This document shows, one piece after another, positions 33,758 to 42,765 of a stretch of 64,000 bases of DNA (within the stretch, counting starts at the first letter, position 1; each line of letters opens with the position of its first letter). The position numbers and the translations under genes were made by a program. Origin of the DNA: UBA11795 sp964652755 (GTDB taxonomy: Bacteria; Chloroflexota; Dehalococcoidia; Lucifugimonadales; UBA826); assembly GCA_964652755.1 (NCBI GenBank), contig CAZZBP010000003.1:1-64000 (forward strand), written 5' to 3'. Under the pieces are notes generated by a model. The model was not told the DNA's origin. It saw nothing but the letters and a program-made list of their open reading frames with translations, and made no database searches.

Positions 33758-35557
33758 TTAATCATGCGAATAAACCCTGAGACCGCCGGGTTCTGGGATA
33801 ATTATTACATTGTCTCCTGTACTTCCCGAGATCGCATCTGTGACGCTCACTGTATTTTCTATATCTAGCTCTAGATCAATTGCTCCTGAATCTGCCCAAT
33901 TCACTGAGGTCACCGGATAACCTAGGTCGTCTTCTAGCTGGGCAATAAAAAAACTGCTGTTTGGCGGGGCCAATACTGTGACCCTCTTTCTAGGTCTTAT
34001 AGTTTTTGTCGTTGGTTCGGGTTCTATTTGTTGGTGTTCCGCCCTTTGCAGCAACCAGTGATAAGGAACTACCACAGCAAATGCCACCAATATTGAAACG
34101 GGTATCCGTATTGAGCGAACCGTTTCATAACCCAAATCTCCAGCCAATATATCGCGTAGAACGACGAAAATGAATGTTGAAAGAGCTGCAACGGCTACAA
34201 GTAATCCGATTCCGATAATTCCGGTGTAATAAATCCTTTTCGCCGATAACGTGTTCGGCTCATTTATTTTGGCTCTAGAAAGATACTTGATTTGAATATA
34301 TCCCCAAATAGTGCCTCCGAGAATAAGCATTGTTAGGCCTGAAGCTGCCGGGTCTCGCCATGATTCAGGACTTGAACCGAGTATCGCAGTAGATGGCTCT
34401 GTAATTGCACTTAATACTGTATAAACCAGTGTGGCGATCCCGGGAGCGGAAACTGCTATTCCAATGAATGAGAATGAATATAAGAAAGCCAATCTGTTGT
34501 TCGTAAAGCTTTCTGATTGCCTGTCCCCTGACTCCCGAGTAGTAATTTCTTGATGGTAAAAAATCAGAAATAAGCCAACTACAAGAGAGCTAAGGCCACC
34601 TGGAGCCTGTGACAGAACCTGGCTATTCTCCGTTCCTTCAATGCCCAAGATGAGGGAAATGACCCCATACAAAATGGAGCCAGTAGCTACTGTGGATATA
34701 ATTCCACCTGCCGGTATAGAGGCTAAGTATAGGTAGGTTGTTCGGAACCGGTTATTGGCATCGTTACGGGCGAAAACCAGCCAATGAGTGCCCCATAGGA
34801 GTAACCCTGAAATAAACGCTGCCCCATAATGTCTAGTTGACGTCGTCCAGTGAGAGCGTTCTTCTGCAATCATAAGAAGATTCCCAGTGACTGAATCATA
34901 TAAGGCCTGCAACAACGCGTGAAGCATCCCCCCCAGGCCAATAGAGACTAGAATGAGGCCAAATGCACTTGATCCGTAAAGATATACGTTGTGTAAAGCT
35001 TCACCTGCTTCTGATCCTGTTCCCTCGATTGATTCTAGTCTCCAATGAAAAGCCCAGACACATAAAATAGGGAGAATCGTAGCGACTTGATACCAATCTA
35101 GATCTTTCACTTCTAGTATCGTTTCCATAACTCCAATTAATGAACTTGCAATTATGGCGACGCTGATAGCGAGGACAAAATATGTGTAAAATTTTCGGAT
35201 TCCAGAAGCCCTCTCTGATATATCGACACGAACCTGCCTGGTTACCAAACGCCAGTGAAAAAACCAGAGTGGAGTTCCTACTAAGACGAGTGCGATTCCT
35301 AGAGCAGCCCTTTCGGGACCTGCTTCGATGACGTCTCCAGCGAAAATTTCTTCCAACAAAAACTGCGTAAGTTGAACTGTTCCGGTAACACCCATAGTTA
35401 GGGCGACAAATAAGACTCCGTAAAAGTAAAGTCTTTTTATGACACTGCTGGTTGCATTATGTGTGGTTCTAATTCTCTGGGAAAAAGTTAGATAAATTGC
35501 AGCAGCGAATATCGCGGCGATAATTAAGAAGGGAACGAACTCGAGTATCTCAATCAT
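33758..35557 (-). CDS. DUF5671-type multi-repeat integral membrane protein
   Basis: 599 aa. After an N-terminal membrane segment, six copies of a module of about 70-80 residues follow, at roughly 41-105, 121-175, 189-264, 273-340, 354-427 and 440-505. Each begins with an aromatic R-x-Y-x-Y-like start, has one glycine-rich membrane segment and an acidic link, then a second segment ending in W-x-x-H-W or similar. The cytoplasmic C-terminus (about 510-599) is soluble. The pattern fits DUF5671, seen mainly in Chloroflexota. Function is unknown; the repeats suggest a channel or scaffold, which is inference. Confidence 0.72.
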   Translation of the reverse strand: MIEILEFVPFLIIAAIFAAAIYLTFSQRIRTTHNATSSVIKRLYFYGVLFVALTMGVTGTVQLTQFLLEEIFAGDVIEAGPERAALGIALVLVGTPLWFFHWRLVTRQVRVDISERASGIRKFYTYFVLAISVAIIASSLIGVMETILEVKDLDWYQVATILPILCVWAFHWRLESIEGTGSEAGEALHNVYLYGSSAFGLILVSIGLGGMLHALLQALYDSVTGNLLMIAEERSHWTTSTRHYGAAFISGLLLWGTHWLVFARNDANNRFRTTYLYLASIPAGGIISTVATGSILYGVISLILGIEGTENSQVLSQAPGGLSSLVVGLFLIFYHQEITTRESGDRQSESFTNNRLAFLYSFSFIGIAVSAPGIATLVYTVLSAITEPSTAILGSSPESWRDPAASGLTMLILGGTIWGYIQIKYLSRAKINEPNTLSAKRIYYTGIIGIGLLVAVAALSTFIFVVLRDILAGDLGYETVRSIRIPVSILVAFAVVVPYHWLLQRAEHQQIEPEPTTKTIRPRKRVTVLAPPNSSFFIAQLEDDLGYPVTSVNWADSGAIDLELDIENTVSVTDAISGSTGDNVIIIPEPGGLRVYSHD

Positions 35558-35618
35558 GACAGGTCCTCTTCTTCAGCTCTGACATTGGTGCATAAATAGC
35601 AGGCAATCGGTTCTTGCA

Positions 35619-36062
35619 CTAGCACTCTGCCGGGAACCAAAGGTCGGAAATCTTCCATTTTCCGTCTTCTAATGAGAGGGTAAACAATTCTTCCCTTCTG
35701 GTTTCGTCAGCACCAAATGGAATCGAAGTTTGAATTGAGGTCACCTCTATTGATACGACTGCTACCCCTTCAAATTCATTGGTGTTTTTATGTGTGAGAC
35801 TATCACCCTTGAACCTGGTTTTGGCCAACGTGGAATTTGCTATGAATTCACTGAAATCACATTCAGATTTTAGTTCATTGTTAAGTAAGGCGTAAGCATT
35901 TTCGAAATCCTCTTCGGACAGGTGTTGAAGGTAAATTTGGACAACCCTTTCCGGGGTGCCTTCTTTCATCGTATGGCTCTTGCGGTTGATTGAGAGTACA
36001 ACGCTTGTAATAACAAGAATGAAAAGTAATGTCCCAACTCCATAGGCAAGGAAGCGATTCAT
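35619..36062 (-). CDS. Membrane-anchored NTF2-like (DUF4878-type) protein
   Basis: 147 aa. One N-terminal membrane segment (about 5-25) is followed by an exported domain. GTPERVVQIYLQHLSEEDFENAYALL is the start of the NTF2-like/DUF4878 fold, and the end WKISDLWFPAEC is typical. Function unknown. It lies between the repeat membrane protein and rph, with gaps of 61 and 144 nt. Confidence 0.65.
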   Translation of the reverse strand: MNRFLAYGVGTLLFILVITSVVLSINRKSHTMKEGTPERVVQIYLQHLSEEDFENAYALLNNELKSECDFSEFIANSTLAKTRFKGDSLTHKNTNEFEGVAVVSIEVTSIQTSIPFGADETRREELFTLSLEDGKWKISDLWFPAEC

Positions 36063-36206
36063 ACGATTGTTACCATTTTTGTTAAATTACAGGGTTTCTG
36101 TTAATAGTTTGCCAGAATATAAATGAAAAATTACAGGTCAATCGGGTCTTGTTTATTGCCATCCCCTCGAAAGACTGCAAACTCGAGTTGGCCGTAAGGG
36201 CGAGGG

Positions 36207-36917
36207 CTATAGTGTGGTGATAATTTCGTTTTGTGTCCGAAACAGGTTCCCGATCCCCAGTTCGGCGGCGTCCATTACTTTGTCCACTGTATCTCTCTGA
36301 AACCTATTGCCTTCGGCTCCACCTTGAATCTCAATTATTCCTCCATCTTCAGCCATAACAATATTGAAATCTGCGCCTGCTGTAGAATCCTCTTCATAGC
36401 AGAGGTCCAGAAGAACTTCTCTACCGAAAATACCCACACTTGTTGCTGCGACGTTTGTGAACATGGAAGTGTCTTGCAGTGATCCTTCCGTTACTAATCC
36501 CACTGCAGCAAGGTAAAGGGCAACATACCCGCCAGTAATTGAAGCTGTCCGAGTTCCCCCGTCGGCCTGAAGTACATCACAGTCGATAGTGATTGTACGC
36601 TCTCCTAGCTTCTCGAGTTCTACTCCCGCCCTGAGAGATCTGCCTATAAGCCTTTGTATTTCTTGAGATCGTCCTCGGCGACGGTTTTCTCTTGAGCTAC
36701 GGGGGGCCGGTGATCCTGGGAGCATAGAGTATTCAGCAGTGATCCATCCTTGACCAGATCCAGATAAGAAGCCTGGTACCCGCTCGTCTACGCTCGCGGA
36801 GCAGAGCACTTTTGTTTTTCCTGTTGAAATAATCACAGAACCGTTTGAAAATTCCATGGGACCTAATTCAATTGTGACAGGCCTTAACTCCAACTCCTTT
36901 CTTCCGTCTATTCGCAT
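36207..36917 (-). CDS. rph: Ribonuclease PH
   Basis: 236 aa, full length. Phosphorolytic 3' trimming of tRNA precursors. MRIDGRKELELRPVTIELG, TAEYSMLPGSPAPRSSRE and CDVLQADGGTRTASITGGYVAL include the phosphate-binding Arg/Thr region and the catalytic Asp. The usual partner gene for an ITP/XTP pyrophosphatase is not next to it. Divergent from aroK. Confidence 0.96.
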   Translation of the reverse strand: MRIDGRKELELRPVTIELGPMEFSNGSVIISTGKTKVLCSASVDERVPGFLSGSGQGWITAEYSMLPGSPAPRSSRENRRRGRSQEIQRLIGRSLRAGVELEKLGERTITIDCDVLQADGGTRTASITGGYVALYLAAVGLVTEGSLQDTSMFTNVAATSVGIFGREVLLDLCYEEDSTAGADFNIVMAEDGGIIEIQGGAEGNRFQRDTVDKVMDAAELGIGNLFRTQNEIITTL

Positions 36918-37040
36918 AATTTATTCCTCTAATAAGTTTATGATAAATTTCGTTGCTGTTAATTGATAACTAAAATATTGTTGTAGACTGTTTATGTTTA
37001 GATCTGAGTAAATGATTCCAACAGTCATTATGCCCTAACT

Positions 37041-37568
37041 ATGGATTACAACATTTATCTGACAGGTTTTTCTGGGACTGGTAAAACTACTACCGGCAAG
37101 GCTCTAGCTAGGATACTGCGTGTAACTTTTATCGATATGGACTACGAAATAGAGAATATCCAGGGTAAAACCATTCCACAGATTTTTAATATGTGCGGTG
37201 AAGAAGGCTTCAGGCAAATCGAGACAAAATTATTGAAAGAGATTTCCAGTGTGACAGGCCAGATAGTTTCCACGGGAGGTGGGGTGCCTACCTTTGATGA
37301 GAATCGGCGGATTATGTTGAACGCTGGGAAAATAAACTGTCTGACAGCCAAGCCAGAGATTCTTCTTCAAAGGTTGAAGGGTCATGAGGAGGCTGTAGGA
37401 GAGAAAGCAGCTAGGCCGATGCTGCTTTCAGATTGCCCCTTAGCTAGGATACGGCGATTGCTATCTGAGAGAGAAAATTCCTATTCCAAGTCAGATCTTG
37501 TTGTAAACACTGAAATTCTTGAGCCAGAGGCGGTAGCAAAAAAGATAATTGAGAGATTGTCATTATGA
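37041..37568 (+). CDS. aroK: Shikimate kinase
   Basis: 175 aa. Walker A GFSGTGKTTTGKAL, the DMDYEIE shikimate-binding Asp and the STGGGVP loop are present. Phosphorylates shikimate at O3. The aroB ATG overlaps the stop by 4 nt. Confidence 0.95.
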   Translation: MDYNIYLTGFSGTGKTTTGKALARILRVTFIDMDYEIENIQGKTIPQIFNMCGEEGFRQIETKLLKEISSVTGQIVSTGGGVPTFDENRRIMLNAGKINCLTAKPEILLQRLKGHEEAVGEKAARPMLLSDCPLARIRRLLSERENSYSKSDLVVNTEILEPEAVAKKIIERLSL

Positions 37569-38704
37569 ATTCTTCGCAATATCCAGACCTTGCTGGTGAA
37601 GTAAAGACGTCCACGGGAGACCATCCAATTTGGGTTGGTTGGGGAATATTGGAAGAGGTAGGTAGGAGAGTTAGAAGCCTGATGTCCCCTTCTGCAGCTT
37701 ATGTGATTGCAGACGAAAGTGCACATACTTATGCAAGCAAGACACAGATATCAATGGAAGAGGTTGGAATACCGACCCATGTTTATATGATTTCCTCTGG
37801 TGAGACGAGTAAAAACCTGGAGACGGTTCAACAAGTCTACAGTTGGCTAGCCGAGAACAAGGCCGAAAGGGGCCATCTGATACTAGCGGTCGGCGGTGGT
37901 GTTGTGGGAGACCTGGCTGGCTTTGTGGCGGCGACCTATTTAAGGGGAATTCCATTCGTTCAAATCCCGACTACTCTTCTTGCCATGATGGATGCTTCTA
38001 TTGGAGGGAAGGTCGCTGTTGATATGCCACAAGGTAAGAATTTAGTAGGTGCATTTTATCAACCTAAATTTGTTTTATCAGATGTGGAAACACTGAAGAC
38101 ACTTCCAGTTCGAGAGCTTACGTCAGGATGGGCTGAAGCGATAAAGCACGGTTTAATACTGGATGTTGGCCTTCTTGATACATTTGAAAGCCATGTATCT
38201 GAGCTAAAATCACTCGACCCTGAGATTGCAACCGAAATTATTAGAAGAAGTGTGGCCATCAAGGCAGGAGTTGTCTCCCAAGATGAGAAGGAGACACTCG
38301 GAATTCGAATATTGCTTAATTACGGGCATACGATTGGCCATGCCATCGAATCCATTACGGGGTACACAGAATACCTCCATGGGGAGGCGGTAAGCGTCGG
38401 TATGATGGGAGCTGCCAAAATTGGAGAACTGCTTCAGATTATGGATCTTGATGATGTGGAAAGACAAAAGGAAGTTTTACAAGCTTATGGATTGCCAATT
38501 TCTGCACCCGGGCTTAATTCGGAGGCTATTATTTCTGCCATGACGTCTGATAAGAAAACTACCGGAGGGTCTATAAGTTGGGTGCTCCTAGATGGTATTG
38601 GTAAAGCAATTACAAATAATGAAGTCCCTGATAAGTATGTTAGGGAAGCTCTGAAATTTGTTTTGACTTCCGGCGAATACAATAGATTAGGTGGTGTCTG
38701 CTAG
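37565..38704 (+). CDS. aroB: 3-dehydroquinate synthase
   Basis: 379 aa. NAD and zinc-dependent conversion of DAHP to 3-dehydroquinate. GGGVVGDLAGFVAATYLRG, the PTTLLAMMDASIGGKVAVD loop and NYGHTIGHAIE (zinc ligands) are intact. It overlaps aroK by 4 nt. The next gene starts directly after the stop, so aroK-aroB-tauE-tgt look like one operon. Confidence 0.96.
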   Translation: MNSSQYPDLAGEVKTSTGDHPIWVGWGILEEVGRRVRSLMSPSAAYVIADESAHTYASKTQISMEEVGIPTHVYMISSGETSKNLETVQQVYSWLAENKAERGHLILAVGGGVVGDLAGFVAATYLRGIPFVQIPTTLLAMMDASIGGKVAVDMPQGKNLVGAFYQPKFVLSDVETLKTLPVRELTSGWAEAIKHGLILDVGLLDTFESHVSELKSLDPEIATEIIRRSVAIKAGVVSQDEKETLGIRILLNYGHTIGHAIESITGYTEYLHGEAVSVGMMGAAKIGELLQIMDLDDVERQKEVLQAYGLPISAPGLNSEAIISAMTSDKKTTGGSISWVLLDGIGKAITNNEVPDKYVREALKFVLTSGEYNRLGGVC

Positions 38705-39613
38705 TTGGAAGCCTTCCAGGAGATAGTACCGTATCTTGTCCTTGGTATCGGTACAGGAATTTATGGGATATTGGTAGGTGCAGGCGGAGGGGTAATTCTC
38801 GCACCGTCTCTTATGCTCTTCTTCGGTGTGGACCCCACCGTAGCGGCTGGTACTTCTCTAGCTTTGGTATCGGTGAACAGCATATCTGGAACGTTCGCTT
38901 ACAAACGAACGGGATTTATTGATTTGCGGAGTGGCTTGTTTTTTGCTCTAGCTGCCGTACCTGGCTCCATATTCGCCCCGCTAATATTAGATTATGCCCC
39001 ATCGGGATTATTCAAAATACTCTTTGGAATACTTTTACTAAGTCTGGGTATTCTTATCGGATTGAAACCCGAGAGCAGAGAACGAGAGAGCTCAGAGGCA
39101 TTTGAAAAGTTTAAACTATCAAAACCCCCTGCCTTTTCTACCATGCCTGATTGGCTTCAGTTTACTATGGTAAAAAGGAGGATAGTTGCGAAGAAGGGAC
39201 AAGTGTTTGTCTTTGAATTTAACGAATCGCTGGGAACTGCTTTCAACATTGTCCTAGGATTTATTTCGAGTTTTTTTGGCACAGGTGGGGGGTTTTTGAG
39301 GACCCCTGTACTTGTGTCCGCGTTTGGATTCCCTGTTCAAATTGCTGTCGCGACTTCTATATTCGCACTTTCTATTTATTCAACGATAGGAGCCGGAGTT
39401 CACGCTTATCTTGGAAACGTTGACTGGTATCCAGCCTTTATTTGGTCAGGAGTGGGGCTAATAATTGGAGGCCAGGTAGGTGCAAGACTTATGGAAATAA
39501 TAAGAGGTGTTTGGATACTGAGAATCCTTTTATTGATCGTCCTAGTAATGGGTATACAGTTAATAATACAAGGCGTATGGCCACAAATGTTCTCTTTTAC
39601 ACTAGTACATTGA
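38705..39613 (+). CDS. TauE/SafE-family sulfite/anion exporter
   Basis: 302 aa polytopic protein with two homologous halves. Each half opens with a glycine-rich loop: LVGAGGGVILAPSLMLFFGVD and FFGTGGGFLRTPVLVSAFGF. This is diagnostic for the TauE/SafE/YfcA family. A hydrophilic loop of about 60 residues separates the halves. Relatives export sulfite, sulfoacetate or other anions; the substrate here is unknown. The TTG start is the base after the aroB stop. Confidence 0.85.
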   Translation: MEAFQEIVPYLVLGIGTGIYGILVGAGGGVILAPSLMLFFGVDPTVAAGTSLALVSVNSISGTFAYKRTGFIDLRSGLFFALAAVPGSIFAPLILDYAPSGLFKILFGILLLSLGILIGLKPESRERESSEAFEKFKLSKPPAFSTMPDWLQFTMVKRRIVAKKGQVFVFEFNESLGTAFNIVLGFISSFFGTGGGFLRTPVLVSAFGFPVQIAVATSIFALSIYSTIGAGVHAYLGNVDWYPAFIWSGVGLIIGGQVGARLMEIIRGVWILRILLLIVLVMGIQLIIQGVWPQMFSFTLVH

Positions 39614-39614
39614 T

Positions 39615-40790
39615 ATGGAAAATAGGGAAACCACTACATCTTTTTGGCTTGAAAATGTCGATGGGAAAGCAAGGGCGGGAAGGTTAATAACACCCAGAGG
39701 ATGTGTTAATACTCCGCTTTTCATGCCGGTAGCCACGCAGGGTTCGGTAAAGGCGCTTGATCCTGAAGATTTAGAAAGCGTCGGTGCAGGTCTAGTTCTC
39801 GGTAATGCTTACCATTTGTACCTGCGTCCCGGTGTTGAGATTATTTCAAATCTTGGAGGACTTCATAGGTTTATGGGCTGGAATGGTCCTATTCTTACAG
39901 ACAGCGGAGGATTTCAAGGATTTAGCCTCAAACACCTGCGAGAAATAAACGAGCATGGGATAACTTTCCGATCACATATTGATGGAAGTACACATTTGAT
40001 TACCCCAGAGGCCATCATAGATGTACAGGAGAAACTATGTTCGGACATAATGATGCCTCTTGATGTTTGCTTACCTCATGATGCGGATGAAGAGTTGGTG
40101 AGTGCAGGTATCTCAAGAACAAACAGGTGGATGGAGCGATGTATTAGATCAAGGACTAATACAAATCAGATTCTGTTCGGCATCGTTCAAGGAGGGCTTT
40201 TTAAGGGTCTGCGCCGGCAATCAGTTGAATTTATGAATAATCTCGACATGCCAGGGTATTCAATAGGTGGGTTGAGCGTAGGCGAGTCAAAATCGAAAAT
40301 GTATGAAATAACAGATTTGACAGCCGGATTACTTCCAGAAGGAAAACCTAGATATCTCATGGGTGTCGGGGCACCGGAGGACATTGTAGAGTGTGTTGCT
40401 AGAGGAATCGATATGTTCGATTGTGTGTTGCCTACAAGAGTCGCAAGAAATGGGGCATTGTTCACGAGTGGGGGAAGACTAAACATAAAGGCAGCTAAGT
40501 TCAAAAATTTTGATGGACCAGTTGACAGCGCATGCCACTGCTATTGCTGTGAAAGGTTCTCAGTCGCCTACCTAAATCACCTATTTAGGGCTAGGGAATA
40601 TCTCGCTTACCGTCTAGCATCCATACATAATCTTAGCTTCGTAATCCAGTTAATGGCTGAGATTCGCGGTTCAATTGTGAAAGGGGAGTTTGAAAACTAC
40701 CGAAATTGTTTTTGGAGTAGATACAGGGTTTCTGATGAATCAGTTAGGACACAGCAAAGGAAAAAATGGGAAAGCTCCGGCCGCATATGA
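39615..40790 (+). CDS. tgt: tRNA-guanine transglycosylase
   Basis: 391 aa. Replaces guanine-34 with preQ1 or queuine in tRNAs with GUN anticodons. DSGGFQGFSL (base-binding Asp; usual DSGGFQVFSL), GGLSVGES, MFDCVLPTR with the nucleophile Asp, and a C-terminal zinc site CHCYCCERF followed by a His are all present. ATG at 39615, one base after the transporter stop. Confidence 0.95.
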   Translation: MENRETTTSFWLENVDGKARAGRLITPRGCVNTPLFMPVATQGSVKALDPEDLESVGAGLVLGNAYHLYLRPGVEIISNLGGLHRFMGWNGPILTDSGGFQGFSLKHLREINEHGITFRSHIDGSTHLITPEAIIDVQEKLCSDIMMPLDVCLPHDADEELVSAGISRTNRWMERCIRSRTNTNQILFGIVQGGLFKGLRRQSVEFMNNLDMPGYSIGGLSVGESKSKMYEITDLTAGLLPEGKPRYLMGVGAPEDIVECVARGIDMFDCVLPTRVARNGALFTSGGRLNIKAAKFKNFDGPVDSACHCYCCERFSVAYLNHLFRAREYLAYRLASIHNLSFVIQLMAEIRGSIVKGEFENYRNCFWSRYRVSDESVRTQQRKKWESSGRI

Positions 40791-40822
40791 GCATGACAAT
40801 TGAAATTCCTGGTGAAGTTGGG

Positions 40823-41101
40823 TTATTTTCCTCCTGCGACAGCGGGTACTATACTTACTTCGTCCCCTGAGTTTACAGTGCTGCTCATTCCGTCAATGAA
40901 TCTGATATCCTCACCGTTTATGTAGACATTTACAAAGCTTCGGAGACCACCATCCGTATCGCAAATTCTATCTTTTATCCCCGGGAATTGATGTTCAAGG
41001 GAATCTAAAACATCATCTATCGACCCAGCGCTAACGGAGGCCTTATCCTCCCCATTCGTCACCTTCCTCAGTGGAGTTGGTATTCTTACTGGCGCGCTCA
41101 T
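40823..41101 (-). CDS. CysO-like ubiquitin-fold sulfur carrier (MoaD/ThiS family)
   Basis: 92 aa from the ATG at 41101 (a GTG at 41116 is possible). VRIPTPLRKVT, FPGIKDRICD, RSFVNVYINGEDIRF and IVPAVAGGK closely resemble Mycobacterium CysO, which as a C-terminal thiocarboxylate gives sulfur to CysM for cysteine. The C-terminus is Gly-Gly-Lys, so the terminal Lys would have to be removed first. It lies downstream of the NIL-domain and threonine synthase-like genes on the same strand. A role as sulfur carrier in amino acid synthesis is inference. Confidence 0.82.
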   Translation of the reverse strand: MSAPVRIPTPLRKVTNGEDKASVSAGSIDDVLDSLEHQFPGIKDRICDTDGGLRSFVNVYINGEDIRFIDGMSSTVNSGDEVSIVPAVAGGK

Positions 41102-41150
41102 TAATAGATAATCCACCGTCCTGAACCCGTCTTTAGCCGACGGGTGAAAT

Positions 41151-41393
41151 TTATCCTTCTATGATGTCACCGCCCACCGGATCCACCCTCACTCCAGTGC
41201 TGACTACCCATTTAAGACTGTCATTGATCACTTTGTCTTCACCTTCCAACTCTAGCACTACCCAACCCATATCGTCTCTGACATCTGCTCGTCGGATATT
41301 TGTAACAACCTCAAAATCCTTTCCCAACTGATAAATGACAGGCTGCTTGATCAAGCCTTGGGGGAAGGTAAATCTGACTCTCTTATTAGCCAT
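41151..41393 (-). CDS. NIL-domain protein
   Basis: 80 aa. RVRFTFPQGLIKQPVIYQLGKDFEVVTNIRRADV and the end of the ferredoxin-like fold match the NIL domain, known as the methionine-binding C-terminal domain of MetN and from homocysteine-forming NIL-ferredoxin proteins. Here it is free-standing. It begins directly after the threonine synthase-like stop, so the two are co-transcribed. It may sense or bind an amino acid. Confidence 0.82.
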   Translation of the reverse strand: MANKRVRFTFPQGLIKQPVIYQLGKDFEVVTNIRRADVRDDMGWVVLELEGEDKVINDSLKWVVSTGVRVDPVGGDIIEG

Positions 41394-42629
41394 CTATACC
41401 CCCGCTTGTGAAGCGGCTAGCGCAGTGTGGAAGGTTTCGTAATCAGGAGTGGTTTCCACCGGTTCCACAAAATCCCCCATTGCTTCCATTGTTTTGAGCC
41501 CATTTCCGGTAATGTAGGCAACAGTCACTTCATCTTTTCCAATTTTGCCTTGCTCTATCAATCTCTTCAAGCTAGATATGACCACACCACCTGCAGTTTC
41601 CGTGAAGATTCCTTCTGTCTCTGCTAGTAGCCTTATACCATCAATGATCGTGTTCTCCACTGCAGCTATACCTGTCCCATTTGTCTCTCTTAGAACTTCC
41701 AAAGAATACGGGCCGGCCGCGGGGTTCCCTATAGCTAGCGACTTGGCTATTGTCTCAGGTCTTACTGGGACAACCTGATTGCTGCCTTGTTCGAACGCTT
41801 GAACTATAGGCGAACATCCTTCCGCTTGGGCCAAGTGCATCCTGGTCTTGGCCTTTCCTATTAATCCCGCGTCTTCGAATTCTTGCAAACCCTTCCATAT
41901 TTTGGTGTGAAGTTCACCCGATGCACCTGGAACGACGCAGTGGTCTGGGGCCTTCCATCCTAATTGCTCGGCTACCTCATATCCTAGAGTCTTACTCCCT
42001 TCAGCGTAATAGGGTCTCATATTTATATTTACAAAAGCCCAACGATGATTATCTGCGAGTTCACTACAAAACCTGTTTGCCTGATCGTATGTACCGTCTA
42101 CTGCAACCATGGTGGGGCCGTATACCGCGGCGCCTAGAATTTTTCCCTGCTCAAGATATGCAGGGTAAAACACCATAGTTTTCATCCCTGCCTTAGCTCC
42201 ATGTGCTGCAACCGAACCCATGAGGTTTCCAGTGGATACGCATGCCAATACATCAAACTCAAATTCTAGAGCCTTTGTAGTTGTAACTGAAACGGGTCTG
42301 TCTTTAAAAGAAAAAGTGGGATTTACGCTGTCGTTTTTTATGTAGAGGTAATTGAGTCCCAACTGATGCCCTAGATTCTTAGCATGTATAAGAGGGGTGA
42401 ATCCTGTAGATATGTCGACCGCCGACTCTTTTTCGACTGGGAGGAAATCGTGATATCTCCACATTGTGTTTGGCCCGGACTCAATACTTTTTCGGCTAAC
42501 TGTCTTTGATATAGCCTCGTAATCGTATGCGACCTCCAAAGGGCCGAAACAGAACTCACATGCATTTAATGGCTCTATGGGGTACTCGCTTTTACATTCG
42601 CGGCACCGCAGGCACTTTACATGTGTCAA
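41394..42629 (-). CDS. thrC: Threonine synthase-like PLP enzyme
   Basis: 411 aa. An N-terminal zinc-ribbon-like start (Cys6, Cys9 or Cys12, Cys24, Cys27) is followed by the fold-type II PLP domain with the cofactor Lys109 in FSFKDR. The phosphate loop STGNLMGSVAAHG and the region GVVISSLKRLIEQG follow. The usual reaction is O-phosphohomoserine to threonine. Next to a NIL protein and CysO-like carrier, a related beta/gamma replacement with sulfur is conceivable. Named thrC by family; the true activity is not proven. Confidence 0.87.
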   Translation of the reverse strand: MTHVKCLRCRECKSEYPIEPLNACEFCFGPLEVAYDYEAISKTVSRKSIESGPNTMWRYHDFLPVEKESAVDISTGFTPLIHAKNLGHQLGLNYLYIKNDSVNPTFSFKDRPVSVTTTKALEFEFDVLACVSTGNLMGSVAAHGAKAGMKTMVFYPAYLEQGKILGAAVYGPTMVAVDGTYDQANRFCSELADNHRWAFVNINMRPYYAEGSKTLGYEVAEQLGWKAPDHCVVPGASGELHTKIWKGLQEFEDAGLIGKAKTRMHLAQAEGCSPIVQAFEQGSNQVVPVRPETIAKSLAIGNPAAGPYSLEVLRETNGTGIAAVENTIIDGIRLLAETEGIFTETAGGVVISSLKRLIEQGKIGKDEVTVAYITGNGLKTMEAMGDFVEPVETTPDYETFHTALAASQAGV

Positions 42630-42765
42630 TGCTCTGCTCCTAAGGTAGATGGGTACTTTGTATCATAACTGGGAGAGTCCAAGGATCCAGCTCTAGAATA
42701 GGGAAAAATAGTAGCAATCAGCCGTTCGTAGTGTCAAGGAAACTAAGTGTTCTCTTGCAAGCAGG

